The notes under the pieces were generated by a model that had not been told where the DNA came from, searched no databases, and saw only the letters and a list, made by a program, of their open reading frames with translations. A stretch of 64,000 nt of DNA, from the NCBI RefSeq assembly GCF_024171785.1, contig NZ_JAMTCK010000009.1, forward strand, positions 310,001-374,000, given 5' to 3'. A program made the translations under genes and the position numbers. Position 1 is the stretch's first letter; each line of letters starts with the position of its first letter. Source of the DNA: Goodfellowiella coeruleoviolacea (GTDB taxonomy: Bacteria > Actinomycetota > Actinomycetes > Mycobacteriales > Pseudonocardiaceae). This document shows positions 62,075-64,000 of the stretch, piece after piece.

Positions 62075-63889
62075 TCAACGCCTCACCAGCACGCCCTGCG
62101 GGCGGAATCGGATGATCACCAGCAACAGCAGGCCGTAGCCGAGGATCCGCACATCGGGCGCCAGCCGCAGCAGTTCCGGCGCCCCGACCAGCACGACCGC
62201 CCCGAGCACCGCGCCCAGCGGCGAGCCGAGCCCGCCGAGCACGATGATCGTCAGCACCAGCAGCGACATGGTCGAGGTGAACACGCTGGGGTCGATGTAG
62301 CTGTACTGGTGGGCCATGAGGGCACCGGCGACACCGGCGAAGAACGCGGCGATGGCGAAGGCGAGCGCCTTGTAGTCGCGCACCCGCACCCCGGCCGAGC
62401 GGGCCGCCACCTCGTCGGAGCCGACCGCGGCCAGCACCGTGCCCAGCGGGGACCTGGTCACCCGGACGACCACCAGCAGGGTGATGGCCAGCACGGCCAG
62501 GTCGAGCAGGTAGAACCCGGTCGGCGTGACGATCGCCAGCCCGAACAGCTCCGGCGGGGCGATCCCGGTGAGGCCGTAGCCGCCTCGGGTCAACGAGTCC
62601 CAGTTGCGGATCACCGCGACCACGACCGCGCCGACCCCGAGGGTCGCGATCGCCACGTAGTGCCCGCGCAGCCGCCACACCGGTGCGGTCAGCACGGTGG
62701 CGACGACCGCGGTGACCAGCCCCGCGGTGGGCAGCGACACCCAGAACGGCCAGCCCGCGAACCCGACGAGCAGGGCCGAGGCGTAGGCGCCGACCGCGAT
62801 CGGGCCGGCCTGGCCGATGGTGATCTGCCCGGCCGCCCCGCACAGCAGGGTCATCGGCACCGCGACGATCGCGTAGATCAGCACCTGGGTGCCGATCACC
62901 AGGGTGTAGCCGTCGGCCAGCAGCGGCACCGCGACCGCGGCCAGCACCAGCGCGAGACCCGCCTGCCAGCGGCGCAGCCGGATGGGGCGGCCCGCCCCGA
63001 GGAAGGTCCCGGTCATCGGCTCCTTGCTGAGCAGCGGCACCCTGCCCAGCAGCCCGCCCGGCCGCAGCACCAGCACCACCAGCAGCACCCCGAAGGTGAT
63101 CAGGTCGCGCACGCCGTCACCGAACAGTGAGATGCCGAACGCCTCGACCACACCGAGCAGGAAGCCGCCGAGCACCGCGCCCACCATGGAGCCCAGCCCG
63201 CCGAGGGTGGCGGCCACGAACGCGGTCAGCCCCGCGGACGCGCCCGAGGTGGCCGAGATGTTGGAGGTGTACATGCCGACGAACACCCCGGCCAGCCCGC
63301 CGAGGGCCGACGCGAGCACGAACGCCAGGTTCTGCACGCGCGGCACCGGAATGCCCATCTGCCGCGCGGCGTCCGGGTCCTGGGCGGTGGCCCTGATCGC
63401 CAGACCCGAGCGCGCCCAGCGCAGGTAGCCGGCCAGCCCGGCCATCACCGCGAGGGTGATCGCGAACATCACCAGGTCCGAGGTGCCGAACCGGATTCCG
63501 CCCAGGCGCAGGTTGTTGGTGGGCAGCGCCGGGGGGAAGGCGCGCACCTGGGTGCCGAAGACGATCTGCGACAGGTTGTCCAGCACCAGGGACACCGCGA
63601 CGGTGGCCAGCAGCGCGGCGATCGGTGGTGCCTTGCTCAGCGGGCGGACCGCGGTGACGTTGATGAGCAGCCCCAGCAGCCCGGTGGCGACCAGCACCCC
63701 GAGGATGGCCGTCCACAGTGGCCAGCCCTGTTCGGCGATCAGCCACCAGCCGAGCATCGAGCCGAGGGCGAACACCGAGCCGTGGGCGAAGTTGACCACG
63801 TGGGTGACGCCAAAGATCAGTGAGATGCCGACCGCGACCAGTGCGTAGGCGTTGCCGTGCACCAGTCCGGCGACCAGTGTGTCGAGCAT
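62075..63889 (-). CDS. Fused LivH-LivM permease
   Basis: The 604-residue protein carries LivH in its first 290 residues (HGNAYALVAVGISLIFGVTHVVNFAHGSVFALGSMLGWWL; AATLGGLGSMVGAVLGGFLLGVVEAFG) and LivM in the rest (YAIVAVPMTLLCGAAGQITIGQAGPIAVGAYASALL; GGLGSPLGAVLGAVVLVGAPELLR). Usually these are two proteins. The link at about 290-315 is LLGRVPLLSKEPMTGTFLG, short and polar. Both halves appear intact, giving one polypeptide with about 18-20 spans. Confidence 0.92.
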   Translation of the reverse strand: MLDTLVAGLVHGNAYALVAVGISLIFGVTHVVNFAHGSVFALGSMLGWWLIAEQGWPLWTAILGVLVATGLLGLLINVTAVRPLSKAPPIAALLATVAVSLVLDNLSQIVFGTQVRAFPPALPTNNLRLGGIRFGTSDLVMFAITLAVMAGLAGYLRWARSGLAIRATAQDPDAARQMGIPVPRVQNLAFVLASALGGLAGVFVGMYTSNISATSGASAGLTAFVAATLGGLGSMVGAVLGGFLLGVVEAFGISLFGDGVRDLITFGVLLVVLVLRPGGLLGRVPLLSKEPMTGTFLGAGRPIRLRRWQAGLALVLAAVAVPLLADGYTLVIGTQVLIYAIVAVPMTLLCGAAGQITIGQAGPIAVGAYASALLVGFAGWPFWVSLPTAGLVTAVVATVLTAPVWRLRGHYVAIATLGVGAVVVAVIRNWDSLTRGGYGLTGIAPPELFGLAIVTPTGFYLLDLAVLAITLLVVVRVTRSPLGTVLAAVGSDEVAARSAGVRVRDYKALAFAIAAFFAGVAGALMAHQYSYIDPSVFTSTMSLLVLTIIVLGGLGSPLGAVLGAVVLVGAPELLRLAPDVRILGYGLLLLVIIRFRPQGVLVRR

Positions 63890-63914
63890 GTCGGTGTCGT
63901 CTCCAGCCGGCCGG

Positions 63915-64000
63915 TCAGGACTGGTTGAGCACGAAGACGCCGTCGCGGACGACCAGCTCCTTGGCCTGCACGTCGTGCGGCCGGCGCTCGTCGTTGAACG
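63915..64000 (-). CDS. C-terminal end of ABC substrate-binding protein (cut by window)
   Basis: Minus-strand frame ends FNDERRPHDVQAKELVVRDG then VFVLNQS and a stop at 63915, typical of the last strand of Leu/Ile/Val-binding-type proteins (VVRDGKFVL). Only 28 residues are in the window. It is 25 bases before the fused permease and is presumably the first gene of the operon. Confidence 0.65.
   Translation of the reverse strand, partial: FNDERRPHDVQAKELVVRDGVFVLNQS

Noticed and set aside
61478-63130. 550-codon plus-strand frame over livG and the permease
   Set aside because: Shadow of the fused LivH-LivM and LivG genes, which carry all the family motifs.

Overview
The window is about 72% GC throughout, uses GTG starts freely and has translationally coupled genes joined by ATGA or GTGA overlaps. 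It encodes mycothiol chemistry (Mca), an MptB-type mannosyltransferase, DUF397/XRE pairs and an NmtR-CtpJ pair. Together these point to a filamentous, soil-type actinomycete, most likely of the Pseudonocardiaceae. Genus and species cannot be fixed from this stretch. No rRNA or tRNA gene was seen.

1-7.6 kb: a compact minus-strand cassette of unusual proteins. It holds a zinc-ribbon protein (cut by the window edge), a tandem AAA+ ATPase of CbbX/spoVK type, a long coiled-coil protein, a CHAT-family cysteine-protease-like protein, a 58-residue peptide, a divergent membrane protein of DUF6338 type and a 4Fe-4S radical-SAM activase-like protein. The gene content suggests a conflict or signalling module and is the best candidate here for an undescribed system. 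7.7-14 kb: an ECF sigma factor with a membrane partner, a secreted CE15 glucuronoyl esterase with a CBM2, an FAD monooxygenase and a strange Arg/Trp/Val-rich repetitive protein. 14-14.6 kb: an inverted-repeat element and a short orphan CRISPR array without cas genes.

14.6-20.3 kb: a DUF397/XRE-DUF5753 pair, a coupled string of very small proteins mostly built on a C-G...C-x2-C zinc-knuckle pattern, and a graspetide RiPP cluster (precursor, ATP-grasp ligase, PIMT-like methyltransferase). 20.5-29.4 kb: accessory genes with several decayed remnants (GH3 beta-glucosidase, another carbohydrate enzyme, a serine-recombinase/IS5 scar). Between them lie an MFS exporter, AhpD-like protein and mycothiol-conjugate amidase group with clear operators, a CBM2 glycosidase under a perfect CebR box, and an HxlR/QorB-like pair.

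29.4-37.2 kb: a LacI-controlled sugar operon (solute-binding lipoprotein, two permeases, GH127 arabinofuranosidase) and MptB. 37.2-48.9 kb: IclR with 3-oxoacid CoA-transferase, kdpFABC without kdpDE, NmtR/CtpJ metal efflux, GlsB-like and Spo0M proteins, MerR. 48.9-64 kb: a CNNM/CBS transporter, TetR with an aromatic hydroxylase, an MFS pump, a copper cassette (CopD-CtaG fusion and a CopA-type ATPase), and a minus-strand branched-chain-amino-acid-type ABC operon with a fused LivH-LivM permease, a luciferase-like oxidoreductase and a VOC protein.

Functionally the window combines plant-biomass degradation (CE15, GH-A/CBM2, GH127, decayed GH3), metal and potassium homeostasis, electrophile detoxification through mycothiol, one peptide natural-product cluster and at least one possible defence module.
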